From the NCBI GenBank assembly GCA_963784645.1, contig CAWARY010000011.1:248001-312000 (forward strand): a stretch of 64,000 nt of DNA, given 5' to 3'. Every line of letters begins with the position of its first letter. Positions within the stretch are counted from its first letter, which is position 1. A program made the position numbers and the translations under genes. The notes below the pieces were generated by a model. The model had not been told where the DNA came from and did not search any database. It saw nothing but the letters and a program-made list of their open reading frames with translations. This DNA is from JBBRVW01 sp963784645 (GTDB taxonomy: Bacteria > Actinomycetota > Actinomycetes > JACCUZ01). Of this stretch, positions 25,685 to 36,180 are shown piece after piece.

Positions 25685-27249
25685 GCACCGCCGTGGTCGC
25701 CGCCACCTTCGACACCCCGTCGATCGAGTACAGCAAGCTGCTGCCGATCCTCATCGTGCTGGGCGTCGCCCTGCTCAGCGTCCTGGTGGAGGCCTTCATG
25801 GGCCGCCGCTACCGCTACGAGACCCAGCTGACCCTCACGATCGCAGGCCTGCTCGGCGCCTTCGTGGCCGTCGTCAACCTCGCCGGGCAGGTCGAGATCA
25901 CGGCCGAGGGCTCGGTGGCGATCGACGGCCCTGCACTGTTCCTGCAGGGGACGATCCTCCTGCTCGCCATCCCCGGCGTCCTGGCGTGCGCCGAGCGCGG
26001 GCTCGACACCGGCGGCCCGTTCGCTCCGGCCGGCTCGTCGATGCCTGGGTCGCAGCACGAGCGGACCCTGGTCGCCAACGGTGTCACCCAGACCGAGGTC
26101 TTCCCGCTGCTGTCGTTTGCGGTCGCCGGCATGCTGCTGTTCCCGGCGTCGAACGACCTGCTGACCATGTTCGTCGCGCTCGAGGTGCTGTCGCTGCCGC
26201 TGTACCTGCTGTGCGGGCTGGCCCGGCGCCGGCGCCTGCTGAGCCAGGAGGCGTCGCTCAAGTACTTCCTGCTCGGGTCCTTCTCCTCGGCCTTCTTCCT
26301 CTACGGCGTCGCCCTGCTCTACGGCTACGCCGGCACGGTGCGCCTGTCGGGCATCGCCGACGCGGTCAGCAGCAACGCCGGCGACGAGACGCTGCTGCTC
26401 ATCGGCACCGCCCTGGTCGCCGTCGGCCTGTTGTTCAAGGTCGGTGCCGTGCCGTTCCACTCGTGGACGCCGGACGTCTACCAGGGCGCGCCTACTCCGA
26501 TCACCGGGTTCATGGCGGCCTGCACCAAGGTCGCGGCCTTCGGCGCACTGCTCCGCGTCCTCTACGTCGGCGTCGGCGGCCTCGCCTGGGAGTGGGAGCC
26601 CGTGATCTGGGGGGTTGCCATCCTCACGATGGTGGTCGGCTCGGTCGTCGCGCTCACCCAGACCGACGTGAAGCGGATGCTCGCCTACTCGTCGATCGCG
26701 CACGCCGGCTTCGTGCTGGTCGGCCTGTCCGCCACCGACTCGCTGAAGAACGGCGAGATCCTCGGGGTCTCGTCGGTCCTCTTCTACCTGCTGGCCTACG
26801 GCTTCTCGACGATCGGCGCGTTCGCCGTCGTCACGCTGGTTCGGGACTCGGCGGGGGAGGCCACCCACCTCTCGCAGTGGGCCGGGCTCGCCCGGCGCTC
26901 GCCGGTCACCGCGGTCGTGTTCACCTTCTTCCTCGCCGCGTTCGCCGGGATCCCGCTGACGAGCGGGTTCACAGCGAAGTTCGCGGTCTTCAACGCGGCG
27001 GCGACCGCCGGCCAGGGCTGGCTGGTGGTCATCGGTGTCGTGGCCAGCGCGGTGGCGGCCTTCTTCTACTTCCGAGTCGTCGTGCTGATGTTCTTCTCCG
27101 CCCCTGCACCGGACGGTCCGGCTGTCGTCGTCCCGAGCCCGCTCACCACCCTCACGATCGCGCTCAGCGTCGGCGTGACCCTGCTGCTCGGCGTGTGGCC
27201 GACGCAGGTGCTCGACCTCGCCGGCTCGGCCTCGCAGCTCGTCCGGTAG
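25681..27249 (+). CDS. nuoN: Complex I antiporter-like subunit NuoN
   Basis: 522-residue proton-pumping subunit with about 14 transmembrane helices. Typical motifs are FVALEVLSLPLYLLCGL, AVPFHSWTPDVYQGAPTPITGFMAACTKVAA and QTDVKRMLAYSSIAHAGFV. It is the last nuo gene; a polyprenyl synthase gene follows 9 bp later and is probably co-transcribed. Confidence 0.97.
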   Translation: MSTAVVAATFDTPSIEYSKLLPILIVLGVALLSVLVEAFMGRRYRYETQLTLTIAGLLGAFVAVVNLAGQVEITAEGSVAIDGPALFLQGTILLLAIPGVLACAERGLDTGGPFAPAGSSMPGSQHERTLVANGVTQTEVFPLLSFAVAGMLLFPASNDLLTMFVALEVLSLPLYLLCGLARRRRLLSQEASLKYFLLGSFSSAFFLYGVALLYGYAGTVRLSGIADAVSSNAGDETLLLIGTALVAVGLLFKVGAVPFHSWTPDVYQGAPTPITGFMAACTKVAAFGALLRVLYVGVGGLAWEWEPVIWGVAILTMVVGSVVALTQTDVKRMLAYSSIAHAGFVLVGLSATDSLKNGEILGVSSVLFYLLAYGFSTIGAFAVVTLVRDSAGEATHLSQWAGLARRSPVTAVVFTFFLAAFAGIPLTSGFTAKFAVFNAAATAGQGWLVVIGVVASAVAAFFYFRVVVLMFFSAPAPDGPAVVVPSPLTTLTIALSVGVTLLLGVWPTQVLDLAGSASQLVR

Positions 27250-27258
27250 GGACCTGAC

Positions 27259-28251
27259 GTGACCACCGACAACGCCGCCGTGACGGCCGATCCCGCCCTC
27301 GAAGAGGCGCTCCGGTCGGGCCTCGCGCAGGTCGAGGCGGCGCTGCACGAGGCGGTGAAGAGCGACTACCCGTTCGTCACCGAGGCGTCGCGCCACCTCG
27401 TCGACGCAGGCGGCAAGCGGTCCCGGCCGCTGCTCGTGCTGCTCGCGGCCCAGCTCGGTGACCCGGCCGCTCCGGGTGTCGTCCCGGCAGCGGTCGTCGT
27501 CGAGCTGACCCACCTGGCCACGCTCTACCACGACGACGTCATGGACGAGGCGGACCTGCGCCGCGGTGCTGCCAGCGCCAACGCCCGCTGGGACAACTCG
27601 GTGGCCATCCTTACCGGCGACTTCCTCTTCGCCCGGGCGTCGGACATCCTCGCCGATCTCGGCCCGGAGGCGGTCCGGCTGCAGGCCCGAACTTTCGAGC
27701 GCCTCGTCACCGGCCAGATCCGCGAGACCGTCGGACCCGACGAGGGCGCCGACCCGGTGGAGCACTACCTCGCTGTGCTCGCCGACAAGACCGGTTCGCT
27801 GATCGCCACCTCGGCCCGCTTCGGCGCGATGCTCTCGGGCGCCGACGAGCAGAGCGTCGACGTCGTCACTCGCTACGGCGAGCGGTTCGGCGTCGCGTTC
27901 CAGCTCTCCGACGACCTGCTGGACGTGCTCTCCGAGAGCACGGAGTCCGGCAAGACGCCCGGCACCGACCTGCGCGAGGGCATCCCGACCCTGCCGGTGC
28001 TGCTCATGCGTCGCGCCGCGCGGCCCGAGGACGCCCGGCTGCTGGAGCTGCTCGACTCCGGGCTGGCCGACGACGCTGACTTCCGTGAGGCCCTCACCCT
28101 GCTGCGCGCGCACCCCGCCATGGCGGAGGCGCAGGCCGAGGTCGCCCGCTGGGCCGACGCCGCCCGCGAGTCGCTGGACCCCCTGCCCGACTCGCCCGCC
28201 AGGGCCGCGCTCGAGGCGCTCTGCCACCAGGTCGTCGGCCGAGCCACCTGA
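27259..28251 (+). CDS. Long-chain polyprenyl diphosphate synthase (quinone side chain)
   Basis: 330-residue trans-isoprenyl diphosphate synthase. The first Asp-rich motif is YHDDVMDEADLRRG, the second is FQLSDDLLDVLSESTESGKTPGTDL, and the GGKRSRPLLV substrate segment is present. Small residues precede the first Asp-rich motif (LTHLATLYHDD), which fits a long product, probably C40-C45 for menaquinone. Mycobacterial grcC1 (Rv0562) is the likely equivalent because of the menJ/menG context. GTG start, 9 bp after nuoN, so it is likely part of the nuo transcript. Confidence 0.92.
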   Translation: MTTDNAAVTADPALEEALRSGLAQVEAALHEAVKSDYPFVTEASRHLVDAGGKRSRPLLVLLAAQLGDPAAPGVVPAAVVVELTHLATLYHDDVMDEADLRRGAASANARWDNSVAILTGDFLFARASDILADLGPEAVRLQARTFERLVTGQIRETVGPDEGADPVEHYLAVLADKTGSLIATSARFGAMLSGADEQSVDVVTRYGERFGVAFQLSDDLLDVLSESTESGKTPGTDLREGIPTLPVLLMRRAARPEDARLLELLDSGLADDADFREALTLLRAHPAMAEAQAEVARWADAARESLDPLPDSPARAALEALCHQVVGRAT

Positions 28252-28290
28252 GCCGTCGCTCGTCCCTCGGCACGGGCCTCGGCTGGTGCA

Positions 28291-28341
28291 TGATCCAGAG
28301 CGAATCTGTTGGATATTCTGCTACCGATCCCCTGTGGATCA
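28291..28341. repeat. 51-bp interspersed hairpin repeat, copy 1 (degenerate)
   Basis: This 51-bp unit lies 40 bp after the polyprenyl synthase gene and matches the unit at 59994-60044 at 39 of 51 positions with no gap. Both begin TGATCCA and end CTGTGGATCA. In this copy the inverted arms carry several mismatches, so the hairpin is decayed. The rest of the 330-bp gap (28252-28581) holds only a tiny possible ORF and the promoter of the next gene. Confidence 0.65.
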
Positions 28342-28401
28342 CTGGACGGGGCGGGGAGCCTCGGTGGTCAGCCAGGCTGGCGTGGTCGGGCCGGGCGCAC
28401 C

Positions 28402-28479
28402 GTGGCCTACCTGACGCTGGCCGTCGCCGCGCTCGTCGTGCTAGCCGTCGTCATCGGCGTCATCTGGCTGTTCGTCTAG
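28402..28479 (+). CDS. Possible 25-residue single-membrane-segment peptide
   Basis: GTG to TAG encodes MAYLTLAVAALVVLAVVIGV followed by IWLFV, a nearly pure transmembrane helix. It lies alone in the gap between the polyprenyl synthase and 13E12 genes. No clear ribosome site is seen, and random GC-rich sequence can give such helices. It is listed because its composition is exactly that of a small membrane peptide. Confidence 0.25.
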   Translation: MAYLTLAVAALVVLAVVIGVIWLFV

Positions 28480-28569
28480 CCCAGGTCGGGCTGTCCTGAC
28501 CCGGATCCGTTTGCTGCGAAACGGTTCCCGCGTGATCGCCGGATCGGGGGTTGTGTCCGGGGGTGGTCC

Positions 28570-28575
28570 TAGGTT
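28570..28575 (+). promoter_or_regulatory. -10 box of a leaderless 13E12 transcript
   Basis: TAGGTT (TANNNT) ends 6 nt before the ATG at 28582. There is no ribosome site, consistent with a leaderless mRNA. Confidence 0.4.
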
Positions 28576-28581
28576 CGGGGC

Positions 28582-30151
28582 ATGGAGATGGGCTCGCTGG
28601 ACCTGGTCGAGGTGCTGGCCGACCGCGGCTCCGGGTGGGAGCGGGCCGCGCTGGAGCTGCAGCTGGACGGGTCGGTGTCCGAGCTGGCGGGGCTGTTGGA
28701 GTCGGTCGACCCGGGGACCCTGGAGCCGGCTGAGCTGGTCGGTTACCTGCGGGTGACCGAGCGGGTCACCGCGCAGGTCGCGGCGATCGCGCAGCGCACG
28801 GTCGCGCTGGTCGCGGACCGCACCGAGGCACTCGGGCTGCACCCGCAGGACGCCCGGCACGAGCTGGGCGCCGCGCTCCGGCTGTCCCCGGTGGCCGCCT
28901 CCGCTCGGGTCCGGGTCGCCCTCGAGCTGCGGGACCGGTTCCCGGCCACGCTGTCGCTGATGGGCACCGGCCGGGTCGGCCACGCCCACGCCGCGCACCT
29001 GGTCCGGGAGACCGAAGGACTCGACGACGCCACCGCGGCCGCGGTCGAGGCCCGGGTGCTGCCGGTGATGGCGCGCCAGACCCCGGCCGAGACCAGGCGT
29101 GCGGTGCGTGACGCGGTCGTGCGGGTCGACCCGCAAGCAGCCGCCGGAGCGGGCCCAGAGGGCGCACGGGCAGCGGCGGATCGAGCGGGTCCCGGACCGC
29201 GACGGCCGCACCGGCTGGTACCTGCCGCTCCCGGCCGATGTCGAGGTCGAGATGTGGGGCGCCACCACCGCCGCCGCGAAGACCGTGCGGGCCGCCCGCC
29301 GCGCCGCCGGCCTGGACCACGTCGCCCTGGACGCGCTGCGCGTCGACCTCGTCATCGACCGCATCCTCGGCCTGGACGCGAGCACGCCCACGACCGCACC
29401 GACCGACCCACGGCCCGGCACCAGCAGCCCGGCAGCGTCGGGCGACACCGCCGACGCTGGACAGAACCGGGCCGGCCAGGCCACGGACCCCGCCGAAGCG
29501 GACGGCGAGGACGACGCCGACGACGAGCACGATGGCGAGGACGCTGAGGACGACGGCGGGGACGCTGAGGCCGACGGTGTGGACCTGCAGGTGCTGCTGG
29601 CGCTCCTGAGCCAGGGACCCGCCACCAGCGCGGGCGGGCGGCGGCTGCCGCGGTGCACCTGTGGCGGCGCGCAGACCGCCGCGGTCGTGCTCGACGTGCC
29701 TACCGCTCTCGGCCTGGCCGACAACCCGGGCCACCTGCCCGGCTACGGTGCCATTCCCGCCGGGCTGGCGCGCCGGATGGCCGGCGACCGCGACTGGGTC
29801 CGCTGGATCACCGAACCGGTGAGCGGGCAGCTGCTCGACCGCGGCGCCCGCCGCTACCGCCCCAGCGGCGCGCTGGCGGCCTACGTCAACGCCCGCGACC
29901 AGGTCTGCGGGTTCCCCGGCTGCGGCTCACCGGCCCACACCTGCGACTGCGACCACGTCGTCGCCTACCGCGACGGACGACACGGCGGCCAGACCGTGCG
30001 CCGCAACCTCGGACCGCTCTGCCGCCAGCACCACAACGCCAAGACCCACGGCCGATGGCGACTGCACCACGACCCCGGAGCCATGATCAAGACCTGGACC
30101 AGCCCCCTCGGCCTCACCCACCACAAGAACGCCGCACCGCTACTCACGTGA
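28582..30151 (+). pseudogene. 13E12-repeat / HNH endonuclease-domain protein, frameshifted
   Basis: The N-terminal half (DUF222-type helical region, about 188 residues) starts at the ATG at 28582 and reads to RVDPQAAA. One extra G at 29146-29147 then moves the frame. The other frame continues with ERAQRAHGQRRIERVPDRDG and runs to 30151. The C-terminus has the HNH nuclease motif: CGFPGCGSPAHTCDCDHVVA, then RNLGPLCRQHHNAKTHG. A 70-residue acidic Asp/Glu/Ala linker separates the parts. Without the extra base the protein would be about 522 residues. These genes are multicopy in actinobacteria and often decay; the cellular role is not known. It is interrupted as read. Confidence 0.85.
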
Positions 30152-30202
30152 GCGTGCGAATCGGATGGACGGTCCGTGCGCCGGCTGGCAGCATCGGTGG
30201 CG

Positions 30203-30943
30203 ATGCAGCCGGACGAGATCTGGGACGCTGACGTCGCCCAGCGCTACGACACACCAGGCACCGGCATGTTCGCGCCCGAGGTCATCGGCCCCACCGTCGA
30301 CCGGCTCGCCGGCCTCGCCGGCGGCGGCCGTGCGCTCGAGCTGGCGATAGGAACCGGCCGGATCGCCGTCCCGCTGGCCGAGCGAGGCGTGCCGGTCACC
30401 GGGATCGAGCTGTCCGAGCCGATGGTCGAGCAGCTGCGGGCCAAGGTCGACGACGCCACGATCCCGGTGGTCATGGGCGACATGGCCAGCACCACGGCAC
30501 CGGGCGAGTTCACCCTGGTCTACCTCGTCTTCAACACCATCTCGAACCTGCTGACCCAGGCCGAGCAGGTCACCTGCTTCCGCAACGCCGCGCGGCACCT
30601 GACCCCCGGTGGCCGGTTCGTCATCGAGCTGTGGGTGCCGGAGCTGCGGTCACTGCCGCCCGGACGCGAGGCGACGGTGTGGGCCCGGGAGCCGGGGTAC
30701 ATCGGCCTGGACACCTACGACGTGCTGAACCAGCAGGTCATCTCCCACCACTTCACGTTCGGCGCGGGCCGGGACGCGCGGCTGGGCCGCAGCCCGCACC
30801 GCTACATCTGGCCGGCCGAGCTCGACCTGATGGCCCAGCTGGCCGGGTTCGAGCTGGAGTCACGGGAGGCCGACTGGGACGGCGGCGAGTTCACGGCCGA
30901 CTCCCGGTCGCACGTCTCGGTCTACCGCCTCCCGCCGGCGTAG
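30203..30943 (+). CDS. Class I SAM-dependent methyltransferase
   Basis: 246 residues (255 if the GTG at 30176 is used). It has a Rossmann SAM motif ALELAIGTGRIAVPLAERGV and the acidic loop VTGIELSEPMVEQL. A later PGGRFVIELWVPEL segment is typical of small-molecule methyltransferases of the Methyltransf_25 type. The C-terminal third is predicted to bind substrate but carries no recognisable motif. The ATG at 30203 was preferred because the family usually starts near the DADVAQRYD segment. Confidence 0.82.
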   Translation: MQPDEIWDADVAQRYDTPGTGMFAPEVIGPTVDRLAGLAGGGRALELAIGTGRIAVPLAERGVPVTGIELSEPMVEQLRAKVDDATIPVVMGDMASTTAPGEFTLVYLVFNTISNLLTQAEQVTCFRNAARHLTPGGRFVIELWVPELRSLPPGREATVWAREPGYIGLDTYDVLNQQVISHHFTFGAGRDARLGRSPHRYIWPAELDLMAQLAGFELESREADWDGGEFTADSRSHVSVYRLPPA

Positions 30944-31020
30944 AGCCACACCCCGCGGGGTGCAGCGCGGGACGCCGGCGGCGGCGGCACCCCGAGGCGA
31001 GACGTGGCACGATCTGTCCC

Positions 31021-31470
31021 GTGACCAGCAGGACCGCCGCGGACCAGCACCTGGCCGACCTCGCACGGCTGCGCCGGGTCCGCGACCGGATCGACCGCGA
31101 CTACGCGCAGCCGCTCGACGTGGAGGCGCTGGCCCGTGGCGCGCACCTGTCGGCAGGGCACCTCAGCCGCGAGTTCCGGCTCGCCTACGGCGAGTCGCCC
31201 TACTCGTACCTCATGACCCGCCGCATCGAGCGCGCGATGGCCCTGCTGCGTCGCGGTGACCTCAGCGTCACCGAGATCTGCTTCGCGGTGGGGTGTGCGT
31301 CGCTGGGTACCTTCAGCACCCGCTTCACCGAGCTGGTCGGCATGTCACCGAGCACCTACCGGCGCGAGGCGACCCGCGCGACGGCGGGCCTGCCGGCGTG
31401 CGTGGTGAAGCAGGTGACCAGACCGATCAGGAATCGAGAAGCCCCGCTCACGGAGCCACAACTAGCCTGA
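31021..31470 (+). CDS. AraC-family transcriptional regulator (DNA-binding domain only)
   Basis: 149 residues consisting of little more than the two helix-turn-helix units: VEALARGAHLSAGHLSREFRLAYGESPYSYL and SVTEICFAVGCASLGTFSTRFTELVGMSPSTYRR. No effector-binding domain is present. It lies directly upstream of a VOC protein and a UvrA-like ATPase, a combination seen repeatedly in actinobacteria. It probably controls that cassette. The GTG at 31021 is the start that gives the usual short N-terminus. Confidence 0.88.
   Translation: MTSRTAADQHLADLARLRRVRDRIDRDYAQPLDVEALARGAHLSAGHLSREFRLAYGESPYSYLMTRRIERAMALLRRGDLSVTEICFAVGCASLGTFSTRFTELVGMSPSTYRREATRATAGLPACVVKQVTRPIRNREAPLTEPQLA
31463..31468 (+). 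promoter_or_regulatory. -10 box of a leaderless VOC gene transcript
   Basis: TAGCCT (TANNNT) ends 7 nt before the VOC ATG and overlaps the last codons of the AraC gene. The VOC gene could thus be transcribed separately from the regulator. Confidence 0.35.
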
Positions 31471-31475
31471 CCGCC

Positions 31476-31886
31476 ATGGACATCACCATTCACGCGAGCT
31501 TCCTCCCGCACGACGACCCGGAGGCGTCCCTCGCCTTCTACCGCGACACCCTGGGCTTCGAGGTCCGCAACGACGTCGGCCAGGGCACCATGCGCTGGAT
31601 CACCGTCGGACCCGTGGGTCAGCCCGGGACGTCCATCGTCCTGAACCCGCCGTCCGCCAACCCCGGGATCACCGACGACGAGCGCCGCGTCATCGCCGAG
31701 ATGATGGCCAAGGGGACCTTTGGCATCCTCCTCCTGTCCACCAAGGACCTCGACAGCACCTTCGAGCAGCTGCAGGCCGGCGACGTCGACATCGTGCAGG
31801 AGCCGACCGAGCAGCCGTACGGCATCCGGGACTGCGCCGTCCGTGACCCCGCGGGCAACCTGATCCGCATCAACGAGGTCAGCTGA
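31476..31886 (+). CDS. VOC-family (glyoxalase/bleomycin-resistance fold) protein
   Basis: 136 residues with two beta-alpha-beta-beta-beta modules. The start (HASFLPHDDPEASLAFYRDTLGFEV) and end (GIRDCAVRDPAGNLIRINEVS) are typical of VOC proteins, with a His, an acidic residue and the terminal Glu as possible metal ligands. The function could be antibiotic binding or a small-molecule lyase or dioxygenase. Its place between an AraC regulator and a UvrA-like protein points to drug or toxin tolerance. Confidence 0.87.
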   Translation: MDITIHASFLPHDDPEASLAFYRDTLGFEVRNDVGQGTMRWITVGPVGQPGTSIVLNPPSANPGITDDERRVIAEMMAKGTFGILLLSTKDLDSTFEQLQAGDVDIVQEPTEQPYGIRDCAVRDPAGNLIRINEVS

Positions 31887-31935
31887 GCCGGCACCACGAA
31901 AGCCGCCACGGTGGCCGCCCCACGGAGGAGACACG

Positions 31936-34332
<2,397 letters not shown>

Positions 34333-34347
34333 CGACAACAGACTGTG

Positions 34348-35115
34348 CTAGCAGGGCTCGTCAGCTGACCGGCCGGCCAGCCACCGGTTGGTGGACGCCA
34401 GCTGCCGGCGGGTGACGACCTCGAGCCCGGCGAGCCGCTCGGGTGTCAGGCGGTCGCAGACCCAGTCCCAGTGCAGCGCCACCAGGTCGCCGGGCCGGAG
34501 CCCCGAGACGAAGTCGTGCGTGTCGCGCGACCACCGGGCGACCTCGGGCGTCTCCGGACCCAGCGAGAGCCGGCCGTCGGACCACGTCAGCGGCCGGCCG
34601 AGCACCGTCGCCGTGCCGTCCTCGACCGACTGCACGGTGCCCCAGCGGACCCGGCAGCTCTCCAGCACGGTGACGGGGACCTCGCCGCCCGCCCCGAGCA
34701 GCCCCACCCACGGGTACACGACGAACACGTGGAAGGCGTGGTTCGGCCCGGTCGCCCAGCCCCCCGGCTCGGCAGCCAGGCGGTCCAGCACTCCCGGCTG
34801 GCCGCCGAAGTCGCGGCGAACCGTGTCCTCGAACGCGTCCGCGTCGACGCCGTCGAGCAGCGGCCCCCCGAGCCAGTAGGCCGACACCACCTCGGCGGCC
34901 AGCTCGTCCGTGCCGGCGGTCGCGGCGAGCAGGCGGAGGTAGGGCCAGGCGCCGTCGAAGCCGGCCGCGCGCTCGAGCAGGTCGAGCCGCGCGACCGTGG
35001 CGGCGCCGGCCCCGGCGGCGAGCAGCACGTCGGCCCCCGGCGGGCCGCAGTGCCCCAGGTCGTTGGGTGGGAAGGCGTAGCGCGCGAACGCCGCCTCGCC
35101 GGCGGAGCCGGGCAC
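34348..35115 (-). CDS. Conserved hydrogenase-cluster protein (DUF6390-like)
   Basis: 255 residues, soluble, no signal or membrane segment. It begins with GTG directly after the hypE stop (TGAGTG), so it is the last gene of the hydrogenase operon. Visible conserved-looking stretches are ARYAFPPNDLGHCGPPGA near the start and a His/Trp-rich middle (PNHAFHVFVVYPWVGLLG). Proteins of this kind accompany actinobacterial hydrogenase genes; I assign DUF6390 from memory. The biochemical role is unknown. It converges with the UvrA-like gene, leaving only 15 bp. Confidence 0.75.
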   Translation of the reverse strand: MPGSAGEAAFARYAFPPNDLGHCGPPGADVLLAAGAGAATVARLDLLERAAGFDGAWPYLRLLAATAGTDELAAEVVSAYWLGGPLLDGVDADAFEDTVRRDFGGQPGVLDRLAAEPGGWATGPNHAFHVFVVYPWVGLLGAGGEVPVTVLESCRVRWGTVQSVEDGTATVLGRPLTWSDGRLSLGPETPEVARWSRDTHDFVSGLRPGDLVALHWDWVCDRLTPERLAGLEVVTRRQLASTNRWLAGRSADEPC

Positions 35116-36180
35116 TCAGCAGATCCGCGGCAGCTGTTCGCCGAGCGGGAGGTCGACCACCCGCGTGCCGCCGAGCGCCGTCTTGGTCACCACGATCCCG
35201 GGGTGCTCGGCCACGCACGCGCCGATCGCCACGGCCCCCTTGCCGTGCTCGTGCGCATGCATCGCGGCGAGCACCCGGTCGGCGTCCGCGGCCGGCACGA
35301 AGGCGATGAGCTTGCCCTCGTTCGCGACGTACAGCGGGTCCAGGCCCAGCAGGCCACAGGCGTCCCGCACCGGTTGCGGGATCGGCAGGTCGCGCTCGAC
35401 CAGCTCGACCCCGACACCCGCGGACTTCGCGATCTCGTTGAGAGTCGCAGCGACGCCGCCCCGGGTGGGGTCGCGCAAGGTGTGCACGTCGCCGCCGGAG
35501 GCCAGCATCGCGTTGACCAGCCCGTTCAGCGCTGCGCTGTCGCTCTCGACCGTGGTGCCGAACTCCAGCCCCTCCCGGCAGCTCATGACCGCGACGCCGT
35601 GCACGCCGATGTCGCCGCTGACGATGACGACGTCGCCGGGCGTGGCCCGGGCCGGTGAGATCTCGACACCTTCGGGCACCAGCCCGATGCCGGCCGTGTT
35701 GACGAAGACGCCGTCACCGTGGCCGACGTCGACGACCTTCGTGTCGCCGGTGACCAGCTTGACGCCGGCCAGCGTGGCGGCGGCACCGATCGCCTGTGCC
35801 ACCCGCGCGATCTCGGCCAGCGGGGTCCCTTCCTCGAGGATGAACGCCGTCGACAGCACGAGCGGCTGGGCGCCCGACATCGCCAGGTCGTTCACGGTGC
35901 CGTTGACGGCCAGGTCGCCGATGGACCCGCCGGGGAAGAACATCGGCTTGACCACGTAGGAGTCGGTGGAGAACGCGAGCCGGGAGCCGCCGACGGAGAG
36001 CACCGCCGAGTCGCCCATGGCGGCGTCGGCCGCGTCGCCGAACGCCGGCAGGAACAGGTGCTCCACGAGCTCGGCCGACAGTGCACCACCGCCGCCGTGC
36101 CCCATCACGATGTTCGGGGCGTCCCGCAGCGGGAGCGGGCACACCCAGCTGTCGAAGTCGAGGGACGAGGTCTCAGGCAT
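35116..36180 (-). CDS. hypE: Hydrogenase maturation factor HypE
   Basis: 354-residue ATP-dependent dehydratase of the PurM/AIR-synthase fold. It converts the carbamoyl group on its own C-terminal Cys to the cyanide ligand of the NiFe site. The C-terminal Cys is the last residue (PRIC). Other motifs are MGHGGGGALSAELVEHLFLP, STDSYVVKPMFFPGGSIG and LRDPTRGGVAATLNEIA. It overlaps hypD by 8 nt. Confidence 0.97.
   Translation of the reverse strand: MPETSSLDFDSWVCPLPLRDAPNIVMGHGGGGALSAELVEHLFLPAFGDAADAAMGDSAVLSVGGSRLAFSTDSYVVKPMFFPGGSIGDLAVNGTVNDLAMSGAQPLVLSTAFILEEGTPLAEIARVAQAIGAAATLAGVKLVTGDTKVVDVGHGDGVFVNTAGIGLVPEGVEISPARATPGDVVIVSGDIGVHGVAVMSCREGLEFGTTVESDSAALNGLVNAMLASGGDVHTLRDPTRGGVAATLNEIAKSAGVGVELVERDLPIPQPVRDACGLLGLDPLYVANEGKLIAFVPAADADRVLAAMHAHEHGKGAVAIGACVAEHPGIVVTKTALGGTRVVDLPLGEQLPRIC

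Noticed and set aside
25378..28227. Minus-strand open frame of about 950 codons opposite nuoN and the prenyl synthase
   Set aside because: Same reason: a shadow of real genes with biased composition and no recognisable motif.
30949..30962. Perfect palindrome CACCCCGCGGGGTG after the methyltransferase gene
   Set aside because: There is no loop, so it cannot form a normal terminator hairpin, and GC palindromes of this size are common here. It could be an operator for the AraC gene, but nothing supports this.
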